Assembly: GCF_000016285.1 (NCBI RefSeq)
Contig: NC_011989.1
Coordinates: 2,669,001-2,733,000 of the forward strand
Direction: 5' to 3'
From: Allorhizobium ampelinum S4
GTDB taxonomy: Bacteria; Pseudomonadota; Alphaproteobacteria; Rhizobiales; Rhizobiaceae
Length of the DNA stretch: 64,000 nucleotides
The notes under the pieces are model-generated. The model ran no database searches and was not told where the DNA came from. It worked only from the letters and a program-made list of their open reading frames with translations. A program made the translations under genes and the position numbers. Position 1 is the stretch's first letter. The number at the start of each line of letters is the position of its first letter. Of the stretch, positions 25,914-35,542 are shown in pieces.

Positions 25914-28103
25914 ATGGCAACCATTATTCGCGACGACAATAGCGATGTCTACCAGACCCGGGGCGGGATTACGGTCACGCGCCAGCGTCGTGCCACACCC
26001 TATGCCGATGCAGTGTCCAGCTATGTCGAAAAGCTGGATGAGCGGCGCGGCGCGGTGTTTTCCTCCAACTACGAATATCCGGGCCGCTATACCCGCTGGG
26101 ATACGGCCATTGTCGATCCGCCGCTGGGCATTTCCAGCTTTGGCCGCGCCGTGTGGATCGAGGCCTATAATGGCCGGGGCGAAGTGCTGCTGTCGCTGAT
26201 CGCCGAAAAGCTGAAGACCGTGCCGGAACTGGTGCTGGGCGCGCTGACCACGCAGCGGCTGGACTTGACCGTGAAGACCCCCGACCGGGTATTTACCGAG
26301 GAGGAGCGCTCCAAGGCACCTACGGTATTTACCGTGCTACGCGCCATTACCGATCTTTTCTATTCGTCGGCTGACAGCAGCATCGGCCTGTTCGGGGCTT
26401 TCGGCTATGATCTGGCCTTCCAGTTCGATGCCATCGATCTGAAACTGAAGCGGCCGGACGATCAGCGCGACATGGTGCTGTTCCTGCCCGATGAAATTCT
26501 GGTGGTTGACCATTATTCCGCCAAGGCCTGGATCGACCGCTATGATTTCGAAAAGGACGGCGTGACCACGGCGGGCAAGGCCGAGACGATTGCGCCGGAG
26601 CCTTTCCGCCACACCGATACCATTCCGCCGCGCGGCGATCACCGGCCCGGCGAATTTGCCGAACTGGTGGTGAAGGCCAAGGAAAGCTTCCGCAAGGGCG
26701 ACCTGTTCGAAGTGGTTCCCGGCCAGAAATTCATGGAACGGTGCGATAGCAAGCCCTCGGATATTTCCAAGCGGTTGAAGGACATCAACCCGTCGCCCTA
26801 TTCCTTCTTCATCAATCTCGGCAATCAGGAATATCTGGTCGGCGCTTCGCCGGAAATGTTCGTGCGCGTCAACGGACGGCGCATCGAGACCTGCCCGATT
26901 TCTGGCACGATCAAACGCGGCGACGACCCGATTGCCGATAGCGAACAGATCCTCAAGCTGTTGAATTCCAAGAAGGACGAATCCGAACTGACCATGTGTT
27001 CGGATGTTGACCGCAACGACAAAAGCCGGGTCTGCGAGCCGGGCTCCGTCAAGGTGATCGGCCGCCGCCAGATTGAAATGTATTCCCGGCTGATCCACAC
27101 GGTGGACCATATTGAGGGCCGTCTGCGCGACGATATGGATGCGTTCGACGGCTTCCTCTCCCATGCCTGGGCCGTCACGGTTACCGGCGCGCCAAAACTC
27201 TGGGCGATGCGTTTTGTCGAAGCCCATGAGAAAAGCGCGCGCGCCTGGTATGGCGGCGCGGTCGGCATGGTCGGCTTTAATGGCGACATGAATACCGGGC
27301 TGACGCTGCGCACTGTGCGCATCAAGGACGGTATTGCCGAAGTGCGGGCCGGTGCGACGCTGCTGAATGACAGCGATCCGCAGGAAGAAGAAGCTGAAAC
27401 CGAATTGAAGGCATCGGCCATGATTGCTGCAATCCGCGACGCCAAATCCGGCCAAAATGCCAAGGCCCAGCGCGGCGTGGCAGCTGTCGGCCATGGCGTC
27501 AAAATCCTGCTGGTCGATCATGAGGACTCTTTCGTCCACACGCTGGCCAATTACTTCCGCCAGACCGGCGCTACCGTCAGCACGGTGCGCAGCCCGGTGC
27601 CGGAAGAGGTGTTTGATCGCCTGAACCCCGATCTCGTCGTCTTGTCGCCCGGACCGGGTTCTCCGTCGGATTTTGATTGCACGGCAACAATCAAGAAAGC
27701 GCGCGACCGCAACCTGCCGATCTTCGGCGTCTGCCTTGGTCTCCAGGCGCTGACGGAAGCCTATGGCGGCGTGCTGCGCCAGTTGGATGTGCCGATGCAT
27801 GGCAAGCCATCGCGCATCCGCGTGCTGGAACCCGGCATCGTGTTTTCCGGCCTGAACAAGGAAGTCACGGTCGGGCGCTATCACTCGATCCATGCCGATC
27901 CGGCCAGCTTGCCCAAGGATTTCATCATCACCGCCGAAAGCGAGGATGGGACGATCATGGGTATCGAACATGCCAAGGAACCGGTCGCTGCTGTGCAGTT
28001 CCACCCGGAATCGATCATGACGCTCGGCAACGATGCCGGGATGCGAATGATCGAGAATGTGGTGGAAAAGCTGGCCAAGCGGGCGAAGGTGAAGGCGGCG
28101 TGA
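25914..28103 (+). CDS. trpE: Anthranilate synthase, fused TrpE-TrpG
   Basis: The 729-residue fusion makes anthranilate from chorismate and glutamine, the first step of tryptophan synthesis. The chorismate-binding half contains the segments [36 protein letters not shown] and [17 protein letters not shown]. The glutamine amidotransferase half starts at about residue 525 ([14 protein letters not shown]). It carries [11 protein letters not shown], the catalytic Cys in [17 protein letters not shown] and the His/Glu pair in AVQFHPES. The E-G fusion is typical of Rhizobiaceae. Expression is controlled by the attenuator upstream. Confidence 0.97.
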   Translation: MATIIRDDNSDVYQTRGGITVTRQRRATPYADAVSSYVEKLDERRGAVFSSNYEYPGRYTRWDTAIVDPPLGISSFGRAVWIEAYNGRGEVLLSLIAEKLKTVPELVLGALTTQRLDLTVKTPDRVFTEEERSKAPTVFTVLRAITDLFYSSADSSIGLFGAFGYDLAFQFDAIDLKLKRPDDQRDMVLFLPDEILVVDHYSAKAWIDRYDFEKDGVTTAGKAETIAPEPFRHTDTIPPRGDHRPGEFAELVVKAKESFRKGDLFEVVPGQKFMERCDSKPSDISKRLKDINPSPYSFFINLGNQEYLVGASPEMFVRVNGRRIETCPISGTIKRGDDPIADSEQILKLLNSKKDESELTMCSDVDRNDKSRVCEPGSVKVIGRRQIEMYSRLIHTVDHIEGRLRDDMDAFDGFLSHAWAVTVTGAPKLWAMRFVEAHEKSARAWYGGAVGMVGFNGDMNTGLTLRTVRIKDGIAEVRAGATLLNDSDPQEEEAETELKASAMIAAIRDAKSGQNAKAQRGVAAVGHGVKILLVDHEDSFVHTLANYFRQTGATVSTVRSPVPEEVFDRLNPDLVVLSPGPGSPSDFDCTATIKKARDRNLPIFGVCLGLQALTEAYGGVLRQLDVPMHGKPSRIRVLEPGIVFSGLNKEVTVGRYHSIHADPASLPKDFIITAESEDGTIMGIEHAKEPVAAVQFHPESIMTLGNDAGMRMIENVVEKLAKRAKVKAA

Positions 28104-28606
28104 GTGCGCTTGTCATTCAGCCGATAGAGGCGAGCAATGTCGAGAGCTTTCATCAGGCTCTCGACGCGGTCGCACGCGAGCGTCGCTATCTGAGCATGCT
28201 GGAAGCGCCGCCACTGGACCATATGCGGGATTTCGTCACCGGCCTCAAGCACGGCGGCAATCCGCAATTCGTGGCGCTTGATGGTGCGCGTGTCGTCGGC
28301 TGGTGCGACATTCGCCGCCACGACCGAGAAATCCACGCCCATCGCGGTGTGCTGGGCATGGGCATTATCGATGGCTACCGGGGCGCTGGCCTCGGAAAAC
28401 GGCTGATCGAAACCACCCTTGCGGCATCATGGGCAATCGGCCTGCACCGGGTGGAACTGGATGTTCATGCCGATAACGACCGCGCCATTCGTCTTTACGA
28501 AAGCGTCGGCTTTGTCCGCGAAGGTGTGGCCCGCGATGCGGTGCGGATCGATGGACGATTTGTCGATGTCATCCATATGGCGATCCTTCGCTCGAACACA
28601 GCATGA
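28100..28606 (+). CDS. GNAT family N-acetyltransferase, coupled to trpE(G)
   Basis: The 168-residue acetyltransferase starts at a GTG overlapping the trpE(G) stop (GTGA). It has the acetyl-CoA loop [19 protein letters not shown] (about residues 92-110) and the typical [17 protein letters not shown] near the C-terminus. The overlap implies it is co-transcribed and translationally coupled with trpE(G) and hence under tryptophan attenuation. Its substrate and any link to tryptophan are unknown. Confidence 0.88.
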   Translation: MSALVIQPIEASNVESFHQALDAVARERRYLSMLEAPPLDHMRDFVTGLKHGGNPQFVALDGARVVGWCDIRRHDREIHAHRGVLGMGIIDGYRGAGLGKRLIETTLAASWAIGLHRVELDVHADNDRAIRLYESVGFVREGVARDAVRIDGRFVDVIHMAILRSNTA

Positions 28607-28716
28607 TCTTCATCGCACATTAATTAGCAATATCTACTATTTATTAACGCCGCTTTGGATTATCCATCCTTCGGGTTTGACAGATTAGCAGATATCAAGG
28701 ATATGAGACCCATCAT

Positions 28717-28750
28717 AAACCGTCCAGCCTTTGCAGGCTTGGGCGGTTTT
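28717..28750 (+). terminator. Terminator of the trpE(G)-GNAT operon
   Basis: A long hairpin (AAACCGTCCAGCCT with AGGCTTGGGCGGTTT, loop TTGC, one bulge) ends in TTTT. It lies 110 bp after the GNAT stop and before the cation efflux gene. Confidence 0.8.
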
Positions 28751-28805
28751 GCCGTCTTAAGGGCATGAATTTTGCAACTGGTTCGCAAATGCAGGAGTGG
28801 GCGTG

Positions 28806-29723
28806 ATGTCCGAGCATAATCCTATCGTCAAGCGACTGGCCTTCTGGGGCATTCCGCTATCTTTCGGCGTGCTGGGCCTGAAGCTTCTGGCCTGGTGGGT
28901 CACGGGGTCCGTGGCGCTGTTGTCGGATGGGTTGGAATCCACCGTCAATGTGGTGGCGGCTTTCATCGCCTATTTCGTGATCGGCTATGCTCAGAAGCCT
29001 GCCGACCATGACCATCCCTATGGGCATCACAAGGCGGAATATATCTCGGCTGTTATCGAGGGGGTGCTGATCGTCATTGCCGCGCTGCTGATCATGAAGG
29101 AGGCGGTGGCCGCCCTTGAAGCGCCAACCATGCTGGATGCACCGGCGCTTGGCCTGGCGATCAACTTCGTCGCCGGTGTCGTCAATGCGGTCTGGGCGAC
29201 GATCCTGATCCGGGTCGGCAAGGCCAACCGGTCCCCTGCCCTGACGGCGGATGGGCAGCATATCATGTCGGATGTGGTGACATCGGTGGGCGTGCTGATC
29301 GGCCTTGTTCTGGTGGTGATCACCGGTTATGCCATTCTCGATCCGCTGCTGGCCATTCTGGTGGCCTGCAACATCATCTATCAGGGCTGGAAAGTGATCA
29401 GCCATTCCGTTGACGGTTTGATGGACAAAGCAGTCGAACCAGCGGAAGAAGACGCGATCAAGAAGGCGATTGCCGATCACGCCAGCGGCTCGCTCGGGGT
29501 GCATTACCTGCGCACCCGCCGGGCTGGGGCCGCGACCTTTGTTGGTTTCGATCTCGTCGTGCCAGCCGTGATGCCGGTGGGCGAGGCCCATGAGATTTGC
29601 GACAGGCTGGAAGCGGCGGTGCAAGCCGTGCAGCCGGGCGCGCGGGTGACGATCCATGTGGAGCCGGAAAGTGAAGAGGCCCATGGCGTCCGTGTTAAAG
29701 TTGTTGAAGGAGAACATGCATGA
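28806..29723 (+). CDS. Cation diffusion facilitator family transporter
   Basis: The 305-residue membrane protein has six predicted helices. The metal-binding segments [12 protein letters not shown] (first site) and [20 protein letters not shown] (second site) carry the paired Asp/His residues of the cation diffusion facilitator family, and a cytosolic C-terminal domain follows. It should export divalent metal such as Zn, Fe, Co or Mn in exchange for protons. CAGGAG precedes the ATG. The stop overlaps the queF start (ATGA). Confidence 0.9.
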   Translation: MSEHNPIVKRLAFWGIPLSFGVLGLKLLAWWVTGSVALLSDGLESTVNVVAAFIAYFVIGYAQKPADHDHPYGHHKAEYISAVIEGVLIVIAALLIMKEAVAALEAPTMLDAPALGLAINFVAGVVNAVWATILIRVGKANRSPALTADGQHIMSDVVTSVGVLIGLVLVVITGYAILDPLLAILVACNIIYQGWKVISHSVDGLMDKAVEPAEEDAIKKAIADHASGSLGVHYLRTRRAGAATFVGFDLVVPAVMPVGEAHEICDRLEAAVQAVQPGARVTIHVEPESEEAHGVRVKVVEGEHA

Positions 29724-30184
29724 GCAAGACCGATGTTTCCGGCCTGTCGCAATTGGGCCGCCAGGTGGATGCGCCGACCAGCCCTGAGACCGCGGTGCTG
29801 GAACGGGTTCCCAATACCAATGCCGGAACCGATTACGTCGTGCGCTTCACCGCGCCGGAATTCACCTCGCTCTGCCCAATGACCGGCCAGCCGGATTTCG
29901 CCCATATCGTCATCGATTATATTCCGGGCGATTTCCTGGTGGAATCCAAGTCGCTGAAATTGTTCATGACCTCGTTCCGCAATCACGGTTCCTTCCACGA
30001 GGATTGCTCGATCTACATCGCCAAGCGGCTGGTGGATCTGCTCGACCCGAAATGGCTGCGGATCGGCGCCTATTGGTACCCACGCGGCGGCATTCCCATC
30101 GACGTGTTCTGGCAGACCGGAGAAGTGCCGAAGGGTGTCTGGTTGCCGGATCAAGGCGTGCCGACCTATCGTGGCCGGGGGTGA
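29720..30184 (+). CDS. queF: NADPH-dependent 7-cyano-7-deazaguanine reductase
   Basis: The 154-residue enzyme reduces preQ0 to preQ1 in queuosine tRNA-modification synthesis. It is the short (type I) QueF with the catalytic Cys in [16 protein letters not shown] and the QueF signature [21 protein letters not shown], followed by the C-terminal [11 protein letters not shown]. It overlaps the cation efflux gene by four bases, so the two are co-expressed. No preQ1 riboswitch was seen upstream of the pair. Confidence 0.95.
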   Translation: MSKTDVSGLSQLGRQVDAPTSPETAVLERVPNTNAGTDYVVRFTAPEFTSLCPMTGQPDFAHIVIDYIPGDFLVESKSLKLFMTSFRNHGSFHEDCSIYIAKRLVDLLDPKWLRIGAYWYPRGGIPIDVFWQTGEVPKGVWLPDQGVPTYRGRG

Positions 30185-30310
30185 GTGGAATGGGAAGATT
30201 TGGCCTTTTCCCACCTCGAATAGATCGTGTTGAGCCAAAAAGTTATCGTCGTGTCTACGGTGATCTTTTCAGATATCCCTTGTGGAATCTGACGCCAGAG
30301 TGAGAAGCAT

Positions 30311-30754
30311 ATGCCAAGGAGAAAGCAGTTCAAGGCTATTGGCCACGACATTCTTCGGACCTTCGCCAGCCGATATAATGACCTCAATGGTTACTGGGCC
30401 TTGGGTCAATATGTCGCTTTCCTCCATGGTCTCGGCCAACACCACATCGAATTTGATCTGGAGCGCGGGACAGTCGTTCCTGACAATGCCGATTTCACTT
30501 TGTCCGCTCTCTATTATCGGGGTGCGATCCATCGCATGATGGCGGCGAATACGATGCCCGGAACGTGGTTGGCTGGCGCGACCATCCGGGTTTCAATCAT
30601 GGGTTCAACCACAGCGTCGTGTGAAATTAAAATCGTCTCGGATCTCGGTAAAACCTACCGCAGCGACTATAGTGTGACGGCACGGCCTCACGATCCGGAT
30701 AGGGAGCACCGACGGATAGACACGTTTGGGCCGTCGAACCAAATGGGGCGCTAG
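30311..30754 (+). CDS. Conserved hypothetical protein
   Basis: The 147-residue protein begins MPRRKQFKAIGHDIL, followed by SRYNDLNGYWALGQYV. I recall similar small proteins in rhizobia but know of no function. No membrane segment or catalytic motif is visible. Its TAG stop is supplied by the first bases (CTAGAGC) of the dispersed repeat that follows, so the repeat may have inserted at, or trimmed, the end of the gene. Confidence 0.65.
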   Translation: MPRRKQFKAIGHDILRTFASRYNDLNGYWALGQYVAFLHGLGQHHIEFDLERGTVVPDNADFTLSALYYRGAIHRMMAANTMPGTWLAGATIRVSIMGSTTASCEIKIVSDLGKTYRSDYSVTARPHDPDREHRRIDTFGPSNQMGR

Positions 30755-30823
30755 AGCATTTCCAGGAGAAGTGGAAACCGGTTTTGCCAATCGGAAATGG
30801 GTAAAACAAAAAGCCAGAGCGTT
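30751..30823 (+). repeat. Rhizobial dispersed intergenic repeat, copy 1
   Basis: The unit starts CTAGAGCATTTCC and contains CCGGTTTTGCC and GTAAAACAAAAAGC, ending near AGAGCG. It aligns with the inverted copy at 54703-54766 (CTAGAGCAT, GCGGTTTTGCGG, GCGTAAAAACAAAAGC). I know this repeat type from intergenic regions of Rhizobium and Agrobacterium. Confidence 0.75.
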
Positions 30824-30978
30824 AATGCGAGTCCACGATGCAGGACACGACGCTGTCGTTTGCATCCGTGGCTTAACTCCCTCTGTCCTGCCGGACTTGG
30901 CCCTGCATTTTATCGGATACCGTCGTGATTTCCGACATTTTGAACGGCAAATGTGAAGCGACGCACTCATTCCGAGCC

Positions 30979-31023
30979 GATCTCCCCCCTTGAGGGGGAG
31001 ATGCCTGGCAAGGCAGAGGGGGG
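30979..31023 (+). repeat. Rhizobial GGGGGAGAT-type repeat
   Basis: A hairpin CTCCCCCC-TTGA-GGGGGAG is followed by ATGCCTGGCAAGGCAGAGGGGGG. This unit is a common intergenic sequence in rhizobial genomes as I recall them. It lies in the gene-free stretch 30755-31206. Confidence 0.65.
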
Positions 31024-31080
31024 TAAGCGGCACATAATAACGTTTGCGTCGTGTACTATGCTTCTGTGAAAGCAGACATT

Positions 31081-31128
31081 CTCTAGCATTCACCGGAGAA
31101 AAGCGGACCCGGCTTCACCTTCCGGTCC
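31081..31128 (+). repeat. Degenerate copy of the CTAGAGCATT repeat
   Basis: CTAGCATTCACCGGAGAAAAG followed by CCCGGCTTCACC keeps the order of conserved blocks seen in copy 1 but is more diverged. It sits upstream of the 3' end of the minus-strand DUF2076 gene. The rest of 30755-31206 holds no gene. Confidence 0.45.
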
Positions 31129-31206
31129 AATACTCTGTTCAGTTTGGTTTCGAGCCGACACGTTAAGCCGCGCGTAATGGCGCACGGCACCTGATGACCG
31201 CTTGGA

Positions 31207-32037
31207 TCACGCATTCATGCTGTCATCGCCACCGAAATCACTGTCATCGAAGCTGCTATTATCATAGCTGTCATTATCAGTCTCCAGGCTGGCCTGCTGG
31301 ACGCCGCTGTCATCGCTTTGAGCGGGCGTATCGTCGCGACCGTTCTCGGTGATATTATAGGTATTGTTGTTGATGATGGTTTCCTCGACCGGCGCTTGAG
31401 CCATGCCGCCCATTCCCCCAGCCCCCAGCATATTGCCGAAACCGCCGCCGTGGGTGGTGAAGATATCGCGCACCGCATCGGCCACCAGCACGCCACCGGC
31501 AACGCCCGCTGCCGTGGTCAAGGCGCCGCGCAGAAAGCCGCCGCCGGCTGGTGCTGCTGCTGGTTGTTGCCCCATTTGCTGCCATGAGTTCCCTGCTGGA
31601 GCTTGAGCGCCCCAAGGGCCGGATTGCGGCGGGGCGCTGCGGCTGTAATCGTCATAGCCGCGGTTCTGCGCTGGCGCGGCACCCCAAGGCCCTGCATTGC
31701 GGGCTGGAGCGGGCGCTTGGCTGCCGCCTCCAAAAATCGAGCTGATGCCACCGAGAAAGCCGCCGCCTTGTTGCGGAGCGGGCGCTTGAGCCGGTCCACG
31801 GGACAGTTCATCCTGCAAATGGGCGATCTGGTTTTCGAGATCGCGGATCTTGGCAGTCGCTGCCTCCAGGCCTTTTTCCTGAATAATCACGGCCTGGGCC
31901 AGATAATAGGTGGCATAGGGCTGGCTGCGCAATTCGCCTTCGATCAGGCTTTCGGCCTCGCGGTCGCGCGGCGTTGAAGACGCCTGGCGCACGCGGTCAA
32001 ACAATTGGGTCAGTAACTGGCGCTCTTCCGGTGACAT
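31207..32037 (-). CDS. DUF2076 domain-containing protein
   Basis: The 276-residue protein opens with the DUF2076 signature MSPEERQLLTQLFDRV and a predicted coiled coil around LEAATAKIRDLENQIAHLQDEL. A long low-complexity Gly/Ala/Gln/Pro-rich region follows, and the C-terminus is an acidic Asp/Ser-rich tail. The start at 32037 is preferred over 32058 because GGAG lies nine bases upstream and the family usually starts at this motif. The function is unknown. Confidence 0.85.
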   Translation of the reverse strand: MSPEERQLLTQLFDRVRQASSTPRDREAESLIEGELRSQPYATYYLAQAVIIQEKGLEAATAKIRDLENQIAHLQDELSRGPAQAPAPQQGGGFLGGISSIFGGGSQAPAPARNAGPWGAAPAQNRGYDDYSRSAPPQSGPWGAQAPAGNSWQQMGQQPAAAPAGGGFLRGALTTAAGVAGGVLVADAVRDIFTTHGGGFGNMLGAGGMGGMAQAPVEETIINNNTYNITENGRDDTPAQSDDSGVQQASLETDNDSYDNSSFDDSDFGGDDSMNA

Positions 32038-32142
32038 GGATCTCATCTCCGATGACATGACTGACCATGATCTAGGGTGGCAATCATGGCTGTTCCAAGC
32101 CCTTGTGAATTACAAATATGTAACCTGTTCTGGTCCACGACG

Positions 32143-32169
32143 AAAAACGGCGGGATTTCTCCCGCCGTT
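32143..32169 (-). terminator. Intrinsic terminator of the hupE-like gene
   Basis: The hairpin AACGGCGGGA-GAAA-TCCCGCCGTT (minus strand) is followed by TTTCG. It lies 25 bp beyond the hupE-like stop codon. Confidence 0.85.
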
Positions 32170-32193
32170 GCTGGTTTTAGCTTGAATGAGCTA

Positions 32194-32766
32194 TCAGCCC
32201 AGCATCAGAGCCGCGCCGCCGAGAGCCGTGGCCACGCCGAGCAACCGGGTGATGCGCGGGCCGAAGCGGTTGAGGCCGACGCCAAGGCCAATACCGACTG
32301 CATGCAGGAAAGCTGTAGCGATCAGGAAGCCGAGGCCGAATTCCAGCGCACCAGCACCAGCCAGTTCGGTGCCATGCGCATAGCCATGGAACAGCGCGAA
32401 AAGAGCGACGACAGCAGACGCGCCACCGGCGGGCATGCGCACGGCAGTTGCCACCAGAAGACCGAGAGCCATGACGGAGGCCAGGATGGCCGGCTCAACG
32501 AAGGGAAGATGGACCCCTGCCAGCGCCAGAAGAAAGCCAATGGCCATGGTGCCGACAAAAGCGGCGGGCACGGCATAGAGCGCCTTGCCACCCTGCTGCG
32601 AGGCCCAAAGACCGACGGCAACCATCGCCATGATGTGGTCGGGTCCGGTCAGCGGATGGGAAATCCCGGCCAGAACCGAGCCGTGTTCGGCAGGATTAAG
32701 ATGGGCGAAGGCCGGAGCGGCGGCGCTGGCGAAAATGGCCGCAGTGAATGAAATGCGTTTGAACAT
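32194..32766 (-). CDS. HupE/UreJ family protein
   Basis: The 190-residue membrane protein has a signal peptide (FKRISFTAAIFASAAAPAFA) and then HLNPAEHGSVLAGISHPLTGPDHIMAMVAVGL, the His/Asp-rich first helix that defines HupE/UreJ proteins. About six helices follow, including FHGYAHGTE. These proteins are accessory nickel (or cobalt) transporters. No urease or hydrogenase genes are in the window. The frame is open 32 codons further upstream. No cobalamin or nickel riboswitch was recognised in the leader. Confidence 0.88.
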   Translation of the reverse strand: MFKRISFTAAIFASAAAPAFAHLNPAEHGSVLAGISHPLTGPDHIMAMVAVGLWASQQGGKALYAVPAAFVGTMAIGFLLALAGVHLPFVEPAILASVMALGLLVATAVRMPAGGASAVVALFALFHGYAHGTELAGAGALEFGLGFLIATAFLHAVGIGLGVGLNRFGPRITRLLGVATALGGAALMLG

Positions 32767-32971
32767 CAACAGTCCCTCTTTTTGGTCAACCTGGCGTCCG
32801 GGATTCGGTCCCGCCGATTTGCTCTTTATGTCAGCCGCAAATGTAACGTAAGCAATTTTCAATTGTCCATGCGCAATTTGCCGGGGATACGGCTTCGTCG
32901 CGGGTCTTGCCTTGCACTCCCATGTCCCTGCGCCACATATACACGAATGAACGTTGCCCGGAGAAACTCAA

Positions 32972-34423
32972 ATGTTTGCCTTTGACAATAGCTACGCCCG
33001 TCTGCCGGAACCGTTTCACGCCGCCGTTCTGCCGCAACCCGTGGCGCAGCCGAAGCTGATCCGGTTCAATCATGCGCTTGCGCAGGATCTAGGCCTGGAC
33101 ATGGAAGGCAAGGATGACACGGCTCTGGCGGAGATCTTTTCCGGCAATCGCATCGTTCAGGGCGCCAGCCCATTGGCCATGGCCTATGCCGGGCATCAAT
33201 TCGGCAATTTCGTGCCGCAATTGGGCGATGGCCGCGCCATTCTGCTGGGCGAGGTGCTGGACCGTCATGGCAGGCGACGTGATATCCAGCTGAAAGGCGC
33301 AGGCCCCACGCCCTTTTCCCGCAATGGCGACGGGCGCGCAGCACTTGGCCCTGTGATCCGCGAATATATCGTCTCGGAAGCCATGCATGCACTCGGCCTT
33401 CCCACCACACGGGCGCTGGCCGCCGTTGCCACTGGCCAGCCGGTCAGACGTGAAGTGGCGCTGCCGGGCGCGGTCCTGACGCGGGTTGCCGCCAGCCATA
33501 TCCGCGTCGGCACTTTCCAGTTCTTTGCCGCCCGCCAGGATAATGACAGCCTGAAGGCATTGGCCGATCATGTCATCGACCGGCATTATCCCATCCTCAA
33601 AGATGCAGACAACCGCTATCTGGCACTGCTGAACGCCATTGCCGACCGGCAGGCGGCACTGATTGCCCGCTGGCTATCGATCGGCTTTATCCATGGGGTG
33701 ATGAATACCGACAATGTCGCGGTATCAGGCGAAACCATCGATTTTGGCCCCTGTGCCTTTCTCGATGAATATAATCCGAAAAAGGTGTTTTCCTCCATCG
33801 ACCAGCGCGGACGCTATGCCTATGCCAACCAACCCGGTATTGGCCAATGGAACATGGCGCGGCTGGCCGAATGCCTGCTGCCGCTGTTTGACGGCGGCGA
33901 AGACAAGGCCGTGGAAGACGCCAATGCGGCGCTGGCCCGCTTCGGCGAAGTGTTCCAGACCTATTGGCTCGCCGCCTTCCGCGCCAAGCTGGGCGTGACC
34001 GGTAATGATGAAGCCGATCTGGCGCTGATCAACGATTTCCTTGGCTTGATGGAGACACATGAGGCCGATTTCACCTTGACCTTCCGCCAGCTCGGCAGGA
34101 TCGCCGGAGGCGGCGTGGCACAGGATCTGATCCCGGAAACCGACGCACTGATCGCCTGGCTGATCCGTTGGCGCGCAAGGCTTGGCACGGAGCGCCCGGC
34201 AGAGATGATTGAAGCGGAAATGCAAACTATCAACCCTGCCCTCATTCCGCGCAACCACCGCATCGAAGAGGCAATCTCGGCGGCGGTCTATGATGATTAT
34301 TCGTTCTTTGAACGGCTGACGCAGGCCCTGGAACGGCCATTTGAAGAATTGGAAGACACCGCGGATCTCAGAGTGCCGCCGAAAGCGGAAGAGAGAGTGA
34401 CGCGAACATTTTGCGGGACGTGA
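32972..34423 (+). CDS. selO: Protein adenylyltransferase SelO (YdiU/UPF0061)
   Basis: The 483-residue pseudokinase-fold enzyme transfers AMP to protein hydroxyl groups. It has the family segments ASPLAMAYAGHQFGNFVPQLGDGRA, QLKGAGPTPFSRNGDGRAALGP and GVMNTDNVAVSGETIDFGPCAFLD, with the metal-binding Asn and Asp. The C-terminus is the typical TFCGT. ATG 32972 is chosen over an upstream TTG because GGAGAA precedes it. Length is normal. Its role is usually tied to oxidative stress. Confidence 0.93.
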   Translation: MFAFDNSYARLPEPFHAAVLPQPVAQPKLIRFNHALAQDLGLDMEGKDDTALAEIFSGNRIVQGASPLAMAYAGHQFGNFVPQLGDGRAILLGEVLDRHGRRRDIQLKGAGPTPFSRNGDGRAALGPVIREYIVSEAMHALGLPTTRALAAVATGQPVRREVALPGAVLTRVAASHIRVGTFQFFAARQDNDSLKALADHVIDRHYPILKDADNRYLALLNAIADRQAALIARWLSIGFIHGVMNTDNVAVSGETIDFGPCAFLDEYNPKKVFSSIDQRGRYAYANQPGIGQWNMARLAECLLPLFDGGEDKAVEDANAALARFGEVFQTYWLAAFRAKLGVTGNDEADLALINDFLGLMETHEADFTLTFRQLGRIAGGGVAQDLIPETDALIAWLIRWRARLGTERPAEMIEAEMQTINPALIPRNHRIEEAISAAVYDDYSFFERLTQALERPFEELEDTADLRVPPKAEERVTRTFCGT

Positions 34424-34567
34424 CAGTCCAACGCTATACCCAAACCTCTATTCAAGGCAGTCTATCGTGCAGTAGCAATCAACCATATGCAGCAGCGGGC
34501 TTAAGTCACTGAAACCAATTGCAGGCTCAAACGTTCCCTCCAGCGACAAACCTTGGGGGACGACTCG

Positions 34568-35527
34568 ATGAGATGCAAAACGCTGCTGCTGGCCTTAAGC
34601 CTGATATGCCTGAGCGGCGCATCTCTTCCTCCAAAAGACGCCCTTCCCGAGCAGGGCCCCATACCCGATAGCAAACCGAAAACCGCAACCGATACGCCAG
34701 ATGTTCCCTCCGGCGTTAAAAGCCCAGATACAAAAGATGACGTCGGCAAGCCCGGCGATAAATCCGCCCTGGTTCCGGCACCGGAAACCGTTCCCGTGCC
34801 GACGCCCTCACCCGCCGCGCCAACCCCTGTCCCGGCCCCTACCCCGGCCTCACCTGCTCCACCCTCCCAAACACCACCCGCATCGGCAGAACCGGCACCG
34901 GCCCCAACACCAGCTCCGGCACCCGCACCGCCTCCACCACCGCCAATCATGACGGAGGATCCGCAGGCCTATGGGCAATGCCTTAAGGATCTGAAGGCGG
35001 CAGGCGCGCAATTTACCGAACGGCCCCGGATCGATGACGGCGATGGTTGTGGCATTGATAAGCCGCTGGAGGTGACGCAAATCCTGCCGGGTGTCAGCCT
35101 GAAGCCGAAGGCAACTCTCCGCTGCGCGGCGGCACTGGAACTTTCGGAATGGATGCGCACTCTGGTTATTCCCGCCGCCGATCAGGCGCTTCCCGACAAA
35201 GGTCGGCTGAAGGCCGTGGACCAGGCCTCCTCCTATATCTGCCGTAACCGCAATAGCCGCAGCGATGGCAAGATGTCCGAACATGCCAAGGGCAATGCTT
35301 TGGATATTGCCGGCTTCGAGTTTGAAAAGGGCAACGTGCCGATGAAGATCGTGCCGGACAGCGAACCAACCCTGCCCGGCGCGTTCCAGCGCACCATCAA
35401 TTCCTCAGCCTGCCTGTATTTCACCACCGTTCTGGCACCCGGAGCCGATGAGACCCATAAGGATCACTTGCATCTGGATCTCATCAAACGCCGCAACGAT
35501 TACCGCGTCTGTCAGGAGCCGAATTGA
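34568..35527 (+). CDS. Extensin-like domain protein with Pro-rich linker
   Basis: The 319-residue exported protein has an N-terminal hydrophobic segment (LLLALSLICLSGASL). A long Pro/Ala/Thr-rich low-complexity linker follows (about residues 20-135). The extensin-like C-terminal domain comes last (YGQCLKDLKAAGAQF, SEHAKGNALDIAGFEF, KDHLHLDLIKRRNDYRVC). The HAKGNALDIAGF and HLHLD segments resemble LAS/peptidase-M15-like metal sites, so peptidoglycan or wall-polymer binding or hydrolysis is plausible but unproven. GGGGGAC precedes the ATG. Confidence 0.85.
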   Translation: MRCKTLLLALSLICLSGASLPPKDALPEQGPIPDSKPKTATDTPDVPSGVKSPDTKDDVGKPGDKSALVPAPETVPVPTPSPAAPTPVPAPTPASPAPPSQTPPASAEPAPAPTPAPAPAPPPPPPIMTEDPQAYGQCLKDLKAAGAQFTERPRIDDGDGCGIDKPLEVTQILPGVSLKPKATLRCAAALELSEWMRTLVIPAADQALPDKGRLKAVDQASSYICRNRNSRSDGKMSEHAKGNALDIAGFEFEKGNVPMKIVPDSEPTLPGAFQRTINSSACLYFTTVLAPGADETHKDHLHLDLIKRRNDYRVCQEPN

Positions 35528-35542
35528 TCGAAACCGGATATC

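Noticed and set aside
26337..28004. A 555-codon open frame antisense to trpE(G)
   Set aside because: It is a third-position shadow of a GC-rich gene, with low-complexity His/Arg/Gly composition and no known domain. trpE(G) is unambiguous.
32767..32971. Possible cobalamin or nickel riboswitch upstream of the hupE-like gene
   Set aside because: None of the conserved boxes of these riboswitches is present. Only short inverted repeats are seen.
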